Source of the DNA: Pseudorasbora parva | Lineage: Eukaryota > Chordata > Actinopteri > Cypriniformes > Gobionidae | Direction: 5' to 3' | DNA length: 64,000 nt | NCBI RefSeq assembly: GCF_024679245.1 | Contig: NC_090196.1 | Span: 9,760,361 to 9,824,360 of the forward strand | Shown here: in pieces, positions 10,871 through 24,876 of the stretch | Layout: the number at the start of each line of letters is the position of its first letter | Numbering within the stretch: position 1 is the stretch's first letter | Position numbers and translations under genes: made by a program | The notes under the pieces: model-generated | Database searches by the model: none | What the model saw: only the letters and a program-made list of their open reading frames with translations | Told to the model about the DNA's origin: nothing

Positions 10871-12842
10871 ATATGTTCAGTAGTTAAATATGGAACCTTT
10901 TTGTGGCCGAATTTGTATGAATGTTTAGAATGTTAAAGCTCAGACTCACAGACTTCTTCAATGTTTCATCGCAGTTCAAGAATGAAATTTTGAACATTTC
11001 TAGCCAAAGACTCTTTACATTTTTATACAGAATTTATATACATGTATATGTAACTTATGACTTTCTGATGTTTTATCAAAAGTCCCAATGTTACTTTTTG
11101 AAGAAAAATTCTAACCCTGGATTCTATGAACTTGAACCTTCTCTTCATACAAATAGATTCCTTCTTATTGTTTCATAAGTGTATCAAGGATAAGTCTTTG
11201 AACTTGAACTTTAGAACTTTCTAATAGATTCTGTAGTCCAAGGATGACCTTTTGAACTTATTTATTGCAAAGAGTCTATGAACTTGAACTTTCTATACAT
11301 AGTAATAGATTCATCAGTAGTTCAAGTGTGAATTTTTTTAAATACATTTTTGGCCAAGCAGTCTGTCAAATTAAAATGTGCAAACTTATAGTGTTTCTTC
11401 AGAAGTTCAAACATGACTTTTTGAACTATTTTTTCTGACCCTGGAATCTATGAACTCGAACTTTCAATGCATACCAATAGACTCCTAATGTTTCATCAGT
11501 AGTTCAAGGATGAACTTTTGAACTTATTTTTTGCCAAAGGGTCTATGAACTGTAACTTTCTATACATAGATTCAACTTTCTATACATATGACTTCATGGT
11601 GATTCTTCAGAAGTTTAAACATGACTTTTTGAACTATTTTTTTCTGACACTGGAATATATGAACGTGCAACTTTCTATGCATACCAATAGACACCAAATG
11701 TTTCATCAGTAGTTCAAGCATGACTTTTTGTGAAAAATAAAAAAAATCTTACCCTAGATTCTATGATCTTGAACTTTCTATACATAGTAACAGTCATCAG
11801 TATTTCAAGGGTGAAATTTTGAACTTTTTTTTACCAGAGTCTTTGAACTTGAGCTTTCTATGCATAACAATAGACTCGAAATATGATTAAGGAATTATTT
11901 TAAAAAATATTCTGACCCTTGATTTCAAAAACTTGAACTTTCTATTCATACGAATAGATTCATTCTGTTGTTTCATAAGTAAGTTCAAGGATGAAGAGTT
12001 GAACTTATTTTTGCTAAGAGTATTTGAATTTGAACTTTCTAATCCTTCTGTAGTTTCATCAGCAGTTGAAGGATGAGTTTTAAAAAAAAACATTCTGACC
12101 CTGGATCCTATGAACTTGAACTTTCTATACATAGTAACAGTCATCAGTATTTCAAGGGTGAAATTTTGAACTTATTTTTTTTTACCAGAGTCTTTGAACT
12201 TGAACTTTCTATATATACTAATAAATTCCATTGTTCAAGGATGAACTTTTAAACTTATTTTTGAACTTGAACTTTCTATATACGAATAGAATCCTTCTGT
12301 AGTTGAATGATTATTTTCTTACTATTAGTAGTTGAAGGATTACTTTAAAAAAAAAAAAAAAAATTCTGACCATGGACCCTATGAAATTGAACTTTCTATA
12401 CATAGTAATAGATTCATCAGTAGTTCAAGTGTGAATTTTTGAATAAATGTTTTAGCCAAAGAGTGTTTGAACTTTACATGTATAAAATCACTTATGGCTT
12501 TATGGTGTTTCTTCAGAAGTTCAAACATGACTTTTTGACCAAAAAAATCTGACCCTGGATCCTATGAATTTGAACTTTCTATACATAAAAATAGACTCCT
12601 TATATTTTATCAGTAGTTCAAGGATGAGCTTTGAACTTATTTTTTCCAAACAGTCTATGAACTTGAGCTTTCTATGCAAAAAAATAGACTAATAATTAAA
12701 TATTTACTTAATATTGACTTTTCAAAGAAAAAATGACTTTTTATGAAAAATAAAACTTCTGACCCTGGATCCTATGAACTTGAACTTTTTATATATGGTA
12801 ATAGATTCATCATGTGAAATTTTGAATACATGTTTGGCCAAG
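10871..12842 (+). repeat. SatB-right block, copy 1
   Basis: Same orientation and family as SatB-left. Diverged units come first (10871-11100, including palindrome ATATACATGTATAT at 11036-11049), followed by clearer units with GAACTTGAACTTTCTATACA and TCATCAGTAGTTCAAG. A relative of the 213-bp composite spans about 12395-12560. A-rich runs near 12075 and 12345 interrupt units. The block ends GTTTGGCCAAG at 12842, where SatA begins mid-monomer. No gene seen. Confidence 0.88.
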
Positions 12843-15800
12843 TCTATTCAAACACTTACACTGTGTCCAATTTTCAAAAATTCATAAAAACATTTCCTTT
12901 ATAGGTTTGCTCATTCAGTCATTTGATATTTGTTCATAGTTACCATGACAATTACTGTATTTATTCACAAGTCATTTTACTGTATAGTTTTGGAGAAAAG
13001 TACAGTCAAATTCGCCCCAAAAATTCATTGAAGCACTTGCACTCTCCAATTTTCAACAATCCATAAAAATCTTTCCTTTATAGGTTTGCTCATTCTGTCA
13101 TTGGAAATTTGTATAGAGTGACCCTGACTATTTTTGTATTTATGTGCACGTCATTTTACTGTATAATTTTAGAGAAAAGTACAGTCCAATTTGCCCCAAA
13201 ATTCATTTAAGCAATTGCACTGTCCCATTTTCAAAAATTCATAAAAATCTTTCCTTTATAGGTTTGCTCATTCTGTCCTTTGATATTTGTTCAGAGTGAC
13301 CCTGACTATTACTGTATTTATGTACAAGTCATTTTACTGTAAAGTTTTAGAGAAAAGTACAGTCCAATTTGCCCCAAAATTCATTCAAGCACTTGCACTG
13401 TCCAATTTTCAACAATTAATAAAACTGTTTCCTTTATAGGTTTGCTCATTCTGTCATTTGATAATTGTTTAGAGTGACCCTGACTATTACTGTATTTATT
13501 TACAAGTCATTTTACTGTATAGTTTTAGAGAAAAGTACAGTCGAATATGCCCCAAATATCAACGTGCATTCACAAACTTACACTGTCCCATTTTTTCAAA
13601 AATTCATAAACAATTTACTTCATAGGTTTTCTCATTCTGTCATTTGAAATTTGTTCAGAGTGACCATGAATATTACTGTATTTATTTACAAGTATTTTTA
13701 CTGTATAGTTTTGGAGAAAAGTGCAGTCAAACTCTCCCCAAAATTAATTCAAGCACTTACAGTCCAATTTTCAAAAATATCATAAAAATCTTTCCTTTAT
13801 AGGTTTGCTCATTCTGTCCTTTGATATTTGTTCAGAGTGACCCTGACTATTACTGTATGTAGTAACAAGTCATTTTACTATATAGTTTTGGAGAAAAGTA
13901 CAGTCAAATTCGGCCCAAAATTCATTCAAGGACTTACAGTGTCCAATTTGCAAAAATTCATAAAAATCTTTTCTTTATAGGTTTGCCCATTCTGCCATTT
14001 GATTTTTGTTCATGGGGACCCTGACTATTACTGTATTTATTTACAAGCCAGTTTACTGTATATTTTTGGAGAAAAGGGCAGTCAAACTGCAAATAATCTG
14101 TCTATTCAAACATTTACATTGTATCCAATTTTCAAAAATTCGAAAAATCTTTCCTTTATAGGTTTTCTCATTCTGTCATTTAATATTTGTTTAGAGCGAC
14201 CCCGACTATTACTGTATTTATGTACAAGTCATTTTACTGTATAGTTTTGGAGAAAGGTGCAGTCAAACTCTCCCCAAAATTCATTCAAGCACTTACAGTC
14301 CAATTTTCAAAAATATCATAAAAATCTTTCCTTTATAGGTTTGCTCATTCTGTCCTTTGATATTTGTTCAGAGTGACCCTGACTATTACTGTGTTTATGT
14401 ACAAGTCATTTTACTGTATAGTTTTAGAGAAAAGTACAGTCCAATTTGCCCCAAAATTCATTCAAGCACTTGCACTGTCCAATTTTCAACAATTCATAAA
14501 ACTCTTTCCTTTATAGGTTTGCTCATTCTGTCATTTGATATTTGTTTAGAGTGACCCTGACTATTACTGTATTTATTAACAAGTCATTTTACTGTATAGT
14601 TTTAGAGAAAAGTACAGTCCAATTTGCCCCAAAATTCATTCAAGCACTTGCACTGTCCAATTTTCAACAATTCATAAAACTCTTTCCTTTATAGGTTTGC
14701 TCATTCTTTCATTTGATATTTCTTTAGAGTGACCCCGACTATTACTGTATTTATTTACAAGTCATCTTACTGTATAGTTTTGGAGAAAGGTGCAGTCAAA
14801 CTCTCCCCAAAATTCATTCAAGCACTTACAGTCCAATTTTCAAAAATATCATAAAAATCTTTCCTTTATAGGTTTGCTCATTCTGTCCTTTGATATTTGT
14901 TCAGAGTGACCCTGACTATTACTGTGTTTATGTACAAGTCATTTTACTGTATAGTTTTAGAGAAAAGTACAGTCCAATTTGCCCCAAAATTCATTCAAGC
15001 ACTTGCACTGTCCAATTTTCAACAATTCATAAAACTCTTTCCTTTATAGGTTTGCTCATTCTGTCATTTGATATTTGTTTAGAGTGACCCTGACTATTAC
15101 TGTATTTATTAACAAGTCATTTTACTGTATAGTTTTAGAGAAAAGTACAGTCCAATTTGCCCCAAAATTCATTCAAGCACTTGCACTGTCCAATTTTCAA
15201 CAATTCATAAAACTCTTTCCTTTATAGGTTTGCTCATTCTGTCATTTGATATTTCTTTAGAGTGACCCCGACTATTACTGTATTTATTTACAAGTCATCT
15301 TACTGTATAGTTTTGGAGAAAAGTACAGTCAAATTCGTCCAAAAATTATTCAAGCTCTTACACTGTCCAATTTTCTAAAATTAATAAAAATCTTTCCTTT
15401 ATAGGTTTGCTCATTCTGTCATTTGATTTTTGTTCAGAGTGACCCTAACTATTACTGTATTTATTTACAAGTCATTTTACTGTATAGTTTTGGAGAAAAG
15501 TGCAGTCAAACTGCAAATCTGTCCATTCAAACACTTACACTGTGTACAATTTTTAGAAATTTATAAAAATCTTTCCTTTATAGGTTTGCTCATTCTGTCA
15601 TTTGATATTTGTTTAAAGTGACCCTGACTATTACTGTATTTATTTACAAGTCATTTTGCTGTATAGTTTTGGAGAAAGGTACAGTCAAATCATCCCCAAA
15701 ATTCATTCAAACACTTACAGTCCAATTTTCAAAAAATCATAAAAATCTCTTCTTTATAGCTTTGCTCATTCTGTCATTTGATATTTGTTCAGAGATACAC

Positions 15801-17219
15801 TGACTATTACTGTATTTATTTACAAGTAATTTTACTGTACAATTTTGGAGAAAACTACAGTCAAATTTGCCCCAAAATTAATTCAAGCACTTGCACTCTC
15901 CAACTTTCAACAATCCATAAAACTCTTTCCTTTATAGGTTTGCTCATTCTGTCATTTGAAATTTGTTCAGAGTTACCCTGACTATTACTGTATTTATTTA
16001 CAAGTCATTTTACTGTATAGTTTTGGAGAAAAGTACAGTCACATTATCCCCCAAATTCATTCAAGCACTTGCACTGTCCAATTTTCAACAATTCATAAAA
16101 CTCTTTCCTTTATAGGTATGCTCATTCTTTCATTTGATATTTGTTTAGAGTGACCCGGACTATTGCTGTATTTATTTACAAGTCATTTTACTGTATAGTT
16201 TTGGAGAAAAGTACGGTCAAATTCGCCCCAAAATTCATTCAAGCACTTACACTGTCCAATTTTCAAAAATTCATAAAAATCTTTACTTTATAGGTTTGCC
16301 CATTCTGTCATTTGATATTTGTTCAAAGTGACCCTGACTATTACTGTATTTATTTGATCAGTCATTTATTATACATTATACAGTCATTATACTGTATATT
16401 TTTGGAGAAAAGTGCATTCAAACTGCAAATAATCTGTCTATTCAAACACTTACATTGTGTCCAATTTTCAAAAAATCATAAAAAACTTTCCTTTATAGGT
16501 TCGCCAATTCTGTCATTTGATTTTTGTTCAGAGTGACCCTGACTATTACTGTATTTTTTTACAAGTCATTTTACTATATTTTTGGAGAAAAGGGCAGTCA
16601 AACTGCAAATAATCTGTTTATTCAAACACTTACATTGTGTCTAATTTTCAAAAATTAATAAAAATCTTTCCTTTATATGTTTGCTCATTCTGTCATTTGA
16701 TATTTGTTTAGAGTGACCCCAAATATTACTGTATTTATGTACAAGTCATTTTACTGTATAGTTTTAGAGAATAGTATAGTCAAACTCTCCCCAATATTCA
16801 TTCAAGCACTTACAGTCCACTTAAAATTTACAAGTAATTATACTGTAGTTTTGGAAAAAAGTACAGTCAAATTTGCCCCAAAAGTAATTCTGTCCTTTGA
16901 TAATTGTTCAGAGTGACACTGACTAATACTGTATTTATTTACAAGTCATTTTACTGTATAGTTTTGGAGAAAAGTACAGTCAAATTCTCCCCAAAATTCA
17001 TTCAAGCACTTCCACTGTCCAATTTTCAAAAATCCATAAAAATCTTTTCTTTATAGGTTTGCTCATTCTGTCATTTGATATTTGTTCAGAGTGACACTGA
17101 CCATTACTGTATTTATTAACAAGTCATTTTACTGTATATTTGTGAAGAAAAGTACAGTCAAACTTACCCCAAAAACCACTTAAGGAATTAAAGTCCAATT
17201 TTCAAAAAATCATAAAAAA
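12843..17219 (+). repeat. SatA forward array between copies 1 and 2 (short spacer, about 4.4 kb)
   Basis: About 24-25 head-to-tail monomers. The first monomer starts TCTATTCAAACACTTACACT and carries CATTCAGTCATTTGA, where most others have CATTCTGTC. Up to about 14245 the array follows 29425-30829. From there to its end it follows 49559-52533, so it looks like the long spacer with about 18.7 kb missing. Only one monomer (near 13540) has the GTCGAATATGCCCC subtype that is abundant in the long spacer. Confidence 0.94.
14245..15310 (+). repeat. 533-bp three-monomer higher-order repeat, two units
   Basis: Landmarks repeat exactly 533 bp apart: CTGTGTTTATGTACAAGTC near 14389 and 14922, and the rare TTTGATATTTCTTTAGAGTG at the end of each unit. 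Each unit holds the subtype order CTCTCCCC, then TCCAATTTGCCCC twice. The same pair occurs at 49559-50624. Confidence 0.88.
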
Positions 17220-17934
17220 CTTTTCTCCAAAAATATACAGTAAAATGACTTGTAAATAAATACAGTAATAGTCAGGGTCACTATGAACAAATATCAAATG
17301 ACGAAATGAGCAAACCTATAAAGTAAAAAAATAATAATGATTTTTTGAAAATTGAACAGTGTTTGATTTCACTTTAGGGTGAGTTTGTCTGTACTTTTAT
17401 CTAAAACTGTACACTACAATGACTTGTAATGATCATTCTGAACAGAAATCAAGGGAAAAAACGTAGAAACCAATAAGGAAAGATGTTTATGCGTATTTGA
17501 ATATTTTGGATGGTGTAAAATGATTTTTGGGGCGAGTTTGACTGTACTTTTCTCCAAAACTATCCGATAAAAGGACTGAAAACATAATACAGTAATAGTC
17601 AGGGTCACTCTGATCAAATATCAAATGACAGTATCAGCAAAGCTATAAAGGAAAGATTTTTATGAATTTTTGAAAATTGGACTGTAAGTGCTTGAATTAA
17701 TTTTGGGGAGAGTTTGATTGCACTTTTCTTCAAAACTATACAGTAAACTTACTTGTAAATAAATACAGTAATAGTCAGGGTCACTCTGAACAAATATCAA
17801 ATGACTGAATGAGCAAAAGTATAAAGGAAATATTTTTATGAATTTTTGAAAATTAGACACAGTGTAATTGTTTGAATAGATTGATTTTAACAGTAAAATG
17901 AATTGTAAATAAAAACAGTAATAGTCAGAGTCAC
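17220..17934 (-). repeat. SatA inverted segment, copy 2
   Basis: Counterpart of 1316-2030 at an offset of 15904. I see no difference by eye. The strand switch and the boundary at GTCAC/CAATAGACTCC are preserved to the base, so the inversion predates duplication of the compound unit. Confidence 0.93.
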
Positions 17935-18010
17935 CAATAGACTCCTCATGTTTCATCAGTAGTTCAAGTATAAACTTTTGAACTAATTTTTGGTCAAATA
18001 GTCTTTGAAC

Positions 18011-18013
<3 letters not shown>

Positions 18014-18093
<80 letters not shown>
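18014..18093. repeat. TA microsatellite, 40 units (copy 2)
   Basis: 80 bp of uninterrupted alternating A/T at the same place as the 138-bp tract of copy 1, and the same length as in copy 3. Confidence 0.99.
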
Positions 18094-18098
<5 letters not shown>

Positions 18099-18424
18099 AA
18101 AAAAAAAATCTGACTCTAGATTCTACGAACTTGATTTTCTATGCATAACAATTAGACTCTTTATATTTTGTCAGTAGTTCAGGGATGACTTTTTGGAAAA
18201 AAAAAAAAATGCTGACCCTGAATCCTATAAACTTGAACTTTCTATTTTAAATTTAAATTTCACACTTGAACAACTGATATTGTGTAATAACAGAATCATG
18301 AGTAGTTCAAGTGTGAAATTTTGAATACATTTTTTTTGTGGAAAAAAACCCCCAAAACAATCTGACCCTGGATTCCGTGAACTTGAACTTTCTACTTATA
18401 CCAATAGACTCCTTCTGTTGTTTC

Positions 18425-18572
18425 ATACGTAGTTCAAGATTTAAGTTTTGAATTTATTTTTACCAGAGTGATTGAACTTGAACTTTCTATATAAACATTA
18501 GTTTATATCAAAAGTTCAAGTTCAAACACTCTGGTAAAAATAAATTCAAAACTTAAATCTTGAACTACGTAT
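18425..18572. repeat. 148-bp hairpin in SatB-left (copy 2)
   Basis: Same 72-nt arms and ATTA loop as 2581-2728, including the same mismatched positions. Confidence 0.95.
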
Positions 18573-18738
18573 CAACCTTGTACTATCCTAGAATACATCA
18601 TTCAAGGATGAACTTTTGAACTTATTTTTGACTAAGAGTATTTGAACTTGAACTTTCTATATAAGAATAGATTACTTTGTTGTTTCATCTGAAGGATGAC
18701 TTTTTTTGAAAAATAAAAATTCTGACCCTCTATCCTAT

Positions 18739-19164
18739 GAACTTGAACTTTCTATACATAGTAATAGATTCATCAGTAGTTCAAGTGTGAAATTTTGAAT
18801 ACATTTTTTGGCCAAGGAGTGTTTGAACTTTAAATGTATGAACTCGCTTATGGCTTTATGGTGTTTCTTCAGAAGTTCAAACATGACTTTTTGAAACAAA
18901 ACAATCTGAACCTGGATTCTGTGAACTTGAACTTTCCATGCATACCCATATGAACTTGAACTTTCTATACATAGTAATAGATTCATCAGTAGTTCAAGTG
19001 TGAAATTTTGAATACATTTTTTGGCCAAGGAGTGTTTGAACTTTAAATGTATGAACTCGCTTATGGCTTTATGGTGTTTCTTCAGAAGTTCAAACATGAC
19101 TTTTTGAAACAAAACAATCTGAACCTGGATTCTGTGAACTTGAACTTTCCATGCATACCCATAT
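18739..19164 (+). repeat. Exact 213-bp SatB composite pair (copy 2)
   Basis: Two head-to-tail units starting at 18739 and 18952, matching 2895-3320. Confidence 0.93.
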
Positions 19165-19895
19165 GAACTTGAACTTTCTATATATACTAATAGATTCTGT
19201 AGTTCAAGGATGAACTTTTGAATTTATTTTTTGCATAAGAGTATTTGAACTTGAACTTTCTATATACGTATAGATTCCTATAAGGAAATAATTGAATCAG
19301 TAGTTGAAGGATGACTTTAAAAAAAGAAAAAAAGAAATCTGACCCTGGATCCTATGAACTTGAACTTTCTATACATAAACAATAGACTCCTTATATTTCA
19401 TCAGTAGTTCAAGTATGAGCATTGAACTTAATTTTTCCCAAACAGTCTATGAACTGGAACTTTCTATACAGAGTAATTAATTTATCAGTAGTTCAAGTGT
19501 GAAATAATTTTGAATACATTTTTGGCCAAGGAGTCTTTGATCTTCAAATGTATAAATGGTGACCTGAATGGTGACCTTTTTTGAAAAATAAAAATTTTGA
19601 CCCTGGATCCTATGAACTTGAACTTTCTATGCATACCAATAGACTCCTTCTGTTGTTTCATACGTAGTTTATGAATGAAGTTTTGAATTTATTTTTACCA
19701 GAGTGTTTGAACTTGAACTTGATTAGTATATATACTAATAGATTCCATCATTCAAGGATGAATTTTTGAACTTATTTTTGACTAAGAGTATTTGAACTTG
19801 AACTTTCTATATGCAAATAGATTCCTTCTGTTGTTTCATCAGTAGTTGAAGGATGACTTTTTTTGAAAAATAAAAATTCTGACCCTCGACCCTAT

Positions 19896-20108
19896 AAACT
19901 TGAACTTTCTATACATTGTAATAGATTCATCATTAGTTCAAGTGTGAACTTTTGAATACATTTTTTTGCCAAGGAGTGTTTGAACTTTAAATGTATAAAC
20001 TCACTTTTCGCTTTATGGTGTTTCTTAAGAAGTTCAAACATGACTTTTTGAAACAAAACAATCTGAGCCTGGATTCTGTGAACTTGAACTTTCCATGCAT
20101 ACCCATAT
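19896..20108 (+). repeat. Third, diverged 213-bp SatB composite (copy 2)
   Basis: Carries the same substitutions as 4052-4264 (CATTAGTTCAAG, CTTAAGAAG, GAGCCTGG). Confidence 0.88.
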
Positions 20109-23100
20109 GAACTTGAACTTTCTATATAAACTGACATGAACTTTCTATATAAACATTCTGTAGTTCAAGGGTGAACTTTTGAACTTGTTTTTTGCATAAG
20201 AGTATTTGAACTTGAACTTTCTATATACGTATAGATTCCTATAAGAAATAGATTCCATCAGTAGTTGAAGGATGACTTTTTTGGAAAAAAAAGAAATCTG
20301 ACCCTGGATCCGATAAACTTGAACTTTCTATACATAAACAATAGACTCCTTATATTATAATATTATAATTATTAGTATCCTTATATTATAAACCATTGCA
20401 CAGGGTATTCAATGCAATGCAAAAACACCTACTCTCAGTGCACAGCGACTTAAATGCAATGCATTAGAAACCACTAATTTCTTGAATGCAGCAAAGGTTT
20501 TTGTATTTTGCAAAAGTCTTCTATTGCACAAGTTTTTTCGCATGCAATGCAAAAGCACTTATCTCTTTATTGCACCGTGAATTCTTATATGCAAAGCAAA
20601 CGCGCTAATATCTTCATTGCACGAGATCTATCAGCAATGCAGAATAACTAATCTATTGCACAAGGTTTTTCGTATTCAATGCAATGCAAAAACACCTACT
20701 CTCAGTGCACAGCGACTTAAATGCAATGCATTAGAAAACCACTAATTTCTAAAATGGACAAAATGTTTTTGCATGCAATGCATGCAAAAGTCTTCTATGC
20801 ACGAATTTTTCGTGTGCAATGCAATGCATTGCGAAAGCACTTATCTCATCATTCCATCGCGAATTCTAACATGCCACACAAAACCGCTATTAACTTCACT
20901 GCACGAGATCTATGCAATGCAAAGACACTGGCTCTTCGGTGCAATGCGAGTTTTTATGCAATGCGATGCAAAAGCAATAATCTCCTCATTGCACAAGTTT
21001 TTTTTTCCATGCAATGCAATGCAGAATAAACTAATCTTATTGCACAAGTTTTTCCGTATTCAATGCAATGCAAAAACACCTACTCTCAATGCACAGCGAC
21101 TTAAATGCAATGCAATAGAAACCACTAATTTCTAAAATGGACAAAATGTTATTGATGCAATGCATGCAAAAGTCTTCTATGCACGAATTTTTCGTATGCA
21201 ATGCAATGCAAAAGCAATAATCTCCTCATTGCTCAAGTTTTTTGCATGCAATGCAATGCAGAATAAATAATCTTATTGCACAAGGTTTTTTGTGTTCAAT
21301 GCAATGCAAAAACACCTACTCTCATTGCACAGCGACTTAAATGAAACCACTAATTTCTTGAATGCAAAAATGTTTTTTGAATGCAATGCATGCAAATGTC
21401 TTCTATGCACGATTTTTTTCGTATGCAATGCAAACAAAAGCACTTATCTCTTTATTGCACCGCGAATTCTTATATGGAAAGCATAAGCGCTTATATCTTC
21501 ATTGCACGAAATCTATGCATGGCAAAGACACTGGCTCTTCGGTGCAATAAGAGTTTTTATGCAATGCGATGCAAAAGCAGTAATCTCCTCATTGCACAAG
21601 TTTTTTTGCATGCAATGCAATGCAGAATAACTAATCTTATTGCACAAGGTTTTTCGTATTCAATGCATTGCAAAAACACCTACTCTCAGTGCACAGCGAC
21701 TTAAATGCAATGCATTAGAAACCACTATTTTCCTGAATGAACAAAACGTTTTTGTATGCAATGCATGCAAAAGTCTTCTATGCACGAGTTTTTTCGTATG
21801 CAATGCAATGCAAAAGCACTCTTCTTTTTATTGCACTGCGAATTCTAACATGGAACACAAAAGCGCTATTAACTTCATTGCACGACATCTATGCAATGCA
21901 AAGACACTGGCTCTTCGGTGCAATGCGAGTCTTTTATGCAATGCAATGCAAAAGCAATAATCTCCTCATTGCACAAGTTTTTTTGCATGCAATGCAATGC
22001 AGAATAAACTAATCTTATTGCACAAGTTTTTCCGTATTCAATGCAATGCAAAAACACCTACTCTCAATGCACAGCGACTTAAATGCAATGCATTAGAAAC
22101 CACTAATTTCTTGAATGCAAAAAAGTTTTTTGTATCCAATGCATGCAAATGTCTTCTATGCACGTGTTTTTTAGTATGCAATGCAATGCAAAAGCACTCT
22201 TCTCTTTATTGCACCGCGAATTCTAATATGGAACACAAAACCTCTATTTACTTCATTGCACGAGATCTATGCAATGCAAAGACACTGGCTCTTTGCTGCA
22301 ATGCGAGTTTTTTATGTTATGCAAAAGCAATAATCTCCTCATTGCACAAGTTTTTTGCATGCAATGCAGTGCCGAATAACTAATCTTATTGCACAAGGTT
22401 TTTCCGTATTCAGTGCAATGCAAAAACACCTATTCTCAGTGCACAGCGACTTAAATGCAATGCAATAGAAACCACTAATTTCTTGAATGAACAAAATGTT
22501 TTTGTATGCAATGCATGCAAAAGTCTTCTATGCACGAGTTTTTTCGTATGCAATGCAATGCAATGCAAAAGCAATCTTCTTTTTATTGCACTGCGAATTC
22601 TAATATGGAACACAAAAGCGCTATTAACTTCATTGCACGAGATCTACGCAATGCAAAGACACTGGCTCTTTGCTGCAATGCGAGTTTTTTATGTTATGCA
22701 AAAGCAATAATCTCCTCATTGCACAAGTTTTTTTGCATGCAATACAATGCCGAATAACTAATCTTATTGCACAAGTTTTTCCGTACTCAATGCAATGCAA
22801 AAACACCTACTCTCAATGCACAGCGACTTAAATGCAATGCAATAGAAACCTCTATTAACTTCATTGCACGAGATCTATGCAATGCAAAGACACTGGCTCT
22901 TCGGTGCAATGCGAGTTTTTTATGCAATGCAAAAGCAATAATCTCCTCATTGCACAAGTTTTTTTGCATGCAATGCAATAACGAATAACTAATCTTATTG
23001 CACAAGGTTTTTCGTATTCAATGCAATGCAAAAACACCTACTCTCATTGCACAGCGACTTAAATGCAATGCATTAGAAACCACTAATTTCTTGAATGAAC

Positions 23101-23233
23101 AAAATGTTTTTGTATGCAATGCATGCAAAAGTCTTCTATGCACGAGGTTTTTCGTATGCAATGCAATGCAATGCAAAAGCAATCTTCCTTTATTGCACCG
23201 CAACTTCTAATATAGAAAGCATAGTTATATCTT

Positions 23234-23579
23234 GAAGATATCGTTATATCTTCATTGCACGAAATCTATGCAAGGCAAAAACACTGGCTCTTCGGTGCAA
23301 TGCGAAAGCATAGTTATATCATGAAGATATCGTTATATCTTCATTGCACGAAATCTATGCAAGGCAAAAACACTGGCTCTTCGGTGCAATGCGAGTTTTT
23401 TAAGCAATGCAACGCAAAAGCAATAATCAATAAAATGTTTTTGTATGCAATGCATGCAAAAGTCTTCTATGCACGAGGTTTTTCGTATGCAATGCAATGC
23501 AAAAGCAATCTTCCTTTATTGCACCGCAACTTCTAATATAGAAAGCATAGTTATATCTTGAAGATATCGTTATATCTTC
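23234..23579. repeat. Three copies of a 20-bp inverted repeat within SatC (copy 2)
   Basis: GAAGATATCGTTATATCTTC at 23234-23253, 23323-23342 and 23560-23579, with the same spacing as in copy 1. Confidence 0.9.
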
Positions 23580-24876
23580 ATTGCACGAAATCTATGCAAG
23601 ACAAAAACACTGGCTCTTCAGTGCAATGCGAAAGCATAGTTGTCTTGCCTATGCATTACAAGCATAGTTGTAATATCTTCTATGCACGATTTTTTTTGTA
23701 TGCAATGCAAACAAAAGCACTTATCTCTTTATTGCACCGCGAATTCTTATATGGAAAGCATAGAGCTTATATCTTCATTGCACGAAATCTATGCAATGCA
23801 ATGACACTGGCTCTTCGGTGCAATAAGAGTTTTTTATGCAATGCAACGCAAAAGCAATAATCTCTTCATTGCACAAGTTTTTTTGCATGCAATGCAATGC
23901 AGAATAAACTAATCTTATTGCACAAGTTTTTCCGTATTCAATGCAATGCAAAAACACCTACTCTCAATGCACAGCGACTTAAATGCAATGCAATAGAAAC
24001 CACTAATTTCTTGAATGAACAAAATGTTTTTGTATGCAATGAATGCAAAAGTCTTCTATGCACGAGTTTTTTAGTATGCAATAAAATGCAAAAGCAATAA
24101 TCTCCTTATTGCACAAGTTTTTTTGCATGCAATGCAATGCAGAATAACTAATCTTATTGCACAAGGTTTTTCGTATTCAATGCATTGCAAAAACACCTAC
24201 TCTCAATGCACAGCGACTTAAATGCAATGCATTAGAAACCACTAATTTCTTGAATGAACAAAATGTTTTTGTATGCAATGCATGCAAAAGTCTTCTATGC
24301 ACGAGTTTTTTCGTATGCAATGCAATGCAATGCAAAAGCAATCTTCTTTTTATTGCACTGCGAATTCTAATATGGAACACAAAAGCGCTATTAACTTCAT
24401 TGCACGAGATCTACGTAATGCAAAGACACTGGCTCTTTGCTGCAATGCGAGTTTTTTATGTTATGCAAAAGCAATAATCTCTTCATTGCACAAGTTTTTT
24501 TGCATGCAATGCAATGCCGAATAACTAATCTTATTGCACAAGTTTTTCCGTACTCAATGCAATGCAAAAACACCTACTCTCAATGCACAGCGACTTAAAT
24601 GCAATGCAATAGAAACCTCTATTAACTTCATTGCACGAGATCTATGCAATGCAAAGACACTGGCTCTTCGGTGCAATAAGAGTTTTTTATGCAATGCAAT
24701 GCAAAAGCAATAATCTCCTCATTGCACAAGTTTTTTGCATGCAATGCAATGCAGAAAAACTAATCTTATTGCACAAGGTTTTTCGTATTCAATGCATTGC
24801 AAAAACACCTACTCTCAGTGCACAGCGACTTAAATGCAATGCATTAGAAACCACTAATTTCTTGAATGCAAAAAAG

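Larger units (their letters stand above)
17935..20394 (+). repeat. SatB-left block, copy 2
   Basis: Counterpart of 2031-4550, 60 bp shorter because the TA tract is 58 bp shorter and the A-run after ACTTTTTGG has two fewer A. The order of sister units, the internal duplication and the junction palindrome (20355-20368) are unchanged. No gene seen. Confidence 0.9.

Noticed and set aside
11036..11049. ATATACATGTATAT palindrome as an operator site
   Set aside because: A short A/T palindrome in A+T-rich repeat DNA with no gene nearby. Chance is sufficient.
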